This document shows, in pieces, positions 58,926 through 58,989 of a DNA stretch of 58,989 nt (positions within the stretch are counted from its first letter, which is position 1; every line of letters starts with the position of its first letter). Origin of the DNA: Gemmatimonadota bacterium (GTDB lineage: Bacteria; Gemmatimonadota; Gemmatimonadetes; Longimicrobiales; Gaopeijiaceae); NCBI GenBank assembly GCA_022822325.1, contig JAJEBW010000004.1:1-58989 (forward strand). The letters are read 5' to 3'. Made by a program: the position numbers and the translations under genes. The notes below the pieces were generated by a model. The model worked only from the letters and a program-made list of their open reading frames with translations. It was not told the origin of the DNA and made no database searches.

Positions 58926-58989
58926 ATGTCTCGGAGCACGAAGGAGCAGGACAGGGCTGGCCGCTTGGGGAGGCCGGCCGGCCTCCCCA
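58926..58989 (+). CDS. Start of a possible transposase or element gene (partial)
   Basis: ATG at 58926 is preceded by GGAGG (58915-58919) at ideal spacing, about 65 bp inside the putative IS end, where IS3 orfA normally starts. The reading frame gives MSRSTKEQDRAGRLGRPAGL and runs off the window. The last 24 bases form a perfect palindrome, so the frame may be an assembly artefact from that point. Identity as a transposase is not shown by the residues. Confidence 0.35.
   Translation, partial: MSRSTKEQDRAGRLGRPAGLP
58966..58989. repeat. 24-bp perfect palindrome at the window end
   Basis: TGGGGAGGCCGG (58966-58977) is followed directly by its exact reverse complement (58978-58989). The window stops on the last base of the palindrome, as happens when a contig end folds back or an assembler stops at an inverted repeat. 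Confidence 0.85.

Larger units (their letters stand above)
58860..58989 (+). mobile_element. Left end of a probable IS3-type insertion sequence (partial)
   Basis: At 58860 the coding repeat pattern of the LRR gene stops abruptly. The sequence begins TGCCCCCGATTTTCTTGGAC, followed by AGTACA. A start with TG and the C-rich run followed by TTGGACA resemble the terminal repeats of IS3-subgroup elements. The other end is outside the window, so target duplication cannot be checked. Confidence 0.55.

Overview
The window is very GC-rich DNA (my rough impression is about two thirds G+C). Its gene set suggests a Gemmatimonadota-type, marine or host-associated bacterium. It has many exported metallo- and serine peptidases, a six-bladed beta-propeller lipoprotein, a DUF5916/CBM9-type outer-membrane protein, a TonB receptor with a carboxypeptidase-regulatory-like start, a huge cadherin-like/LRR metalloprotease and a complete BREX island. 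The taxonomic call is inference; no rRNA or marker gene is present.

Left edge (1-2375): the right end of an integrated element. It holds the tail of a primase/helicase-like protein, an excisionase-like HTH protein and a tyrosine integrase that overlap by ATGA, a perfect 13-bp tandem repeat, and tRNA-Val(TAC), whose 3' end faces the integrase and is the likely attachment site.

2.7-32.9 kb: chromosomal housekeeping and envelope genes. These are a beta-propeller lipoprotein, a DUF805 membrane protein, a cytochrome c lipoprotein overlapping an M14 carboxypeptidase, a leishmanolysin-like protease and a YwaF-like membrane protein. A methionine operon metX-metB-lysC-asd follows on the minus strand. 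Its genes are joined by overlapping stop/start codons, and it is preceded by a TTGACA promoter and a clear SAM-I riboswitch whose downstream hairpin can mask the metX ribosome binding site. Its aspartokinase has no ACT domain, so control appears to have moved from the enzyme to the RNA. Then come an Rpn-family nuclease, a subtilase, DUF5916-copC-copD, an amidohydrolase remnant, an S9 peptidase, a FAD oxidoreductase, a TonB receptor and an exported triple-RidA protein.

32.9-49.2 kb: a type 1 BREX phage-defence island on the minus strand, in the order brxA-brxB-brxC-[AAA ATPase-DUF4276]-pglX-pglZ-brxL. Two additions stand out. An ABC-like ATPase/Toprim-like pair, resembling OLD or PARIS modules, is built into the operon between brxC and pglX. 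A GIY-YIG plus HNH nuclease pair lies on the opposite strand between pglX and pglZ.

49.4-59.0 kb: a large protein that looks like a phage/conjugative polyvalent-protein LPD38 module fused to a ComEA-type helix-hairpin-helix tail. It is divergent from a lipoprotein ComEC-type metallo-beta-lactamase. Last comes a 5.1-kb cadherin-like/LRR/zinc-metalloprotease gene whose 5' end is cut by what looks like an IS3-type insertion sequence. The window ends exactly on a 24-bp perfect palindrome, possibly a contig-end artefact.
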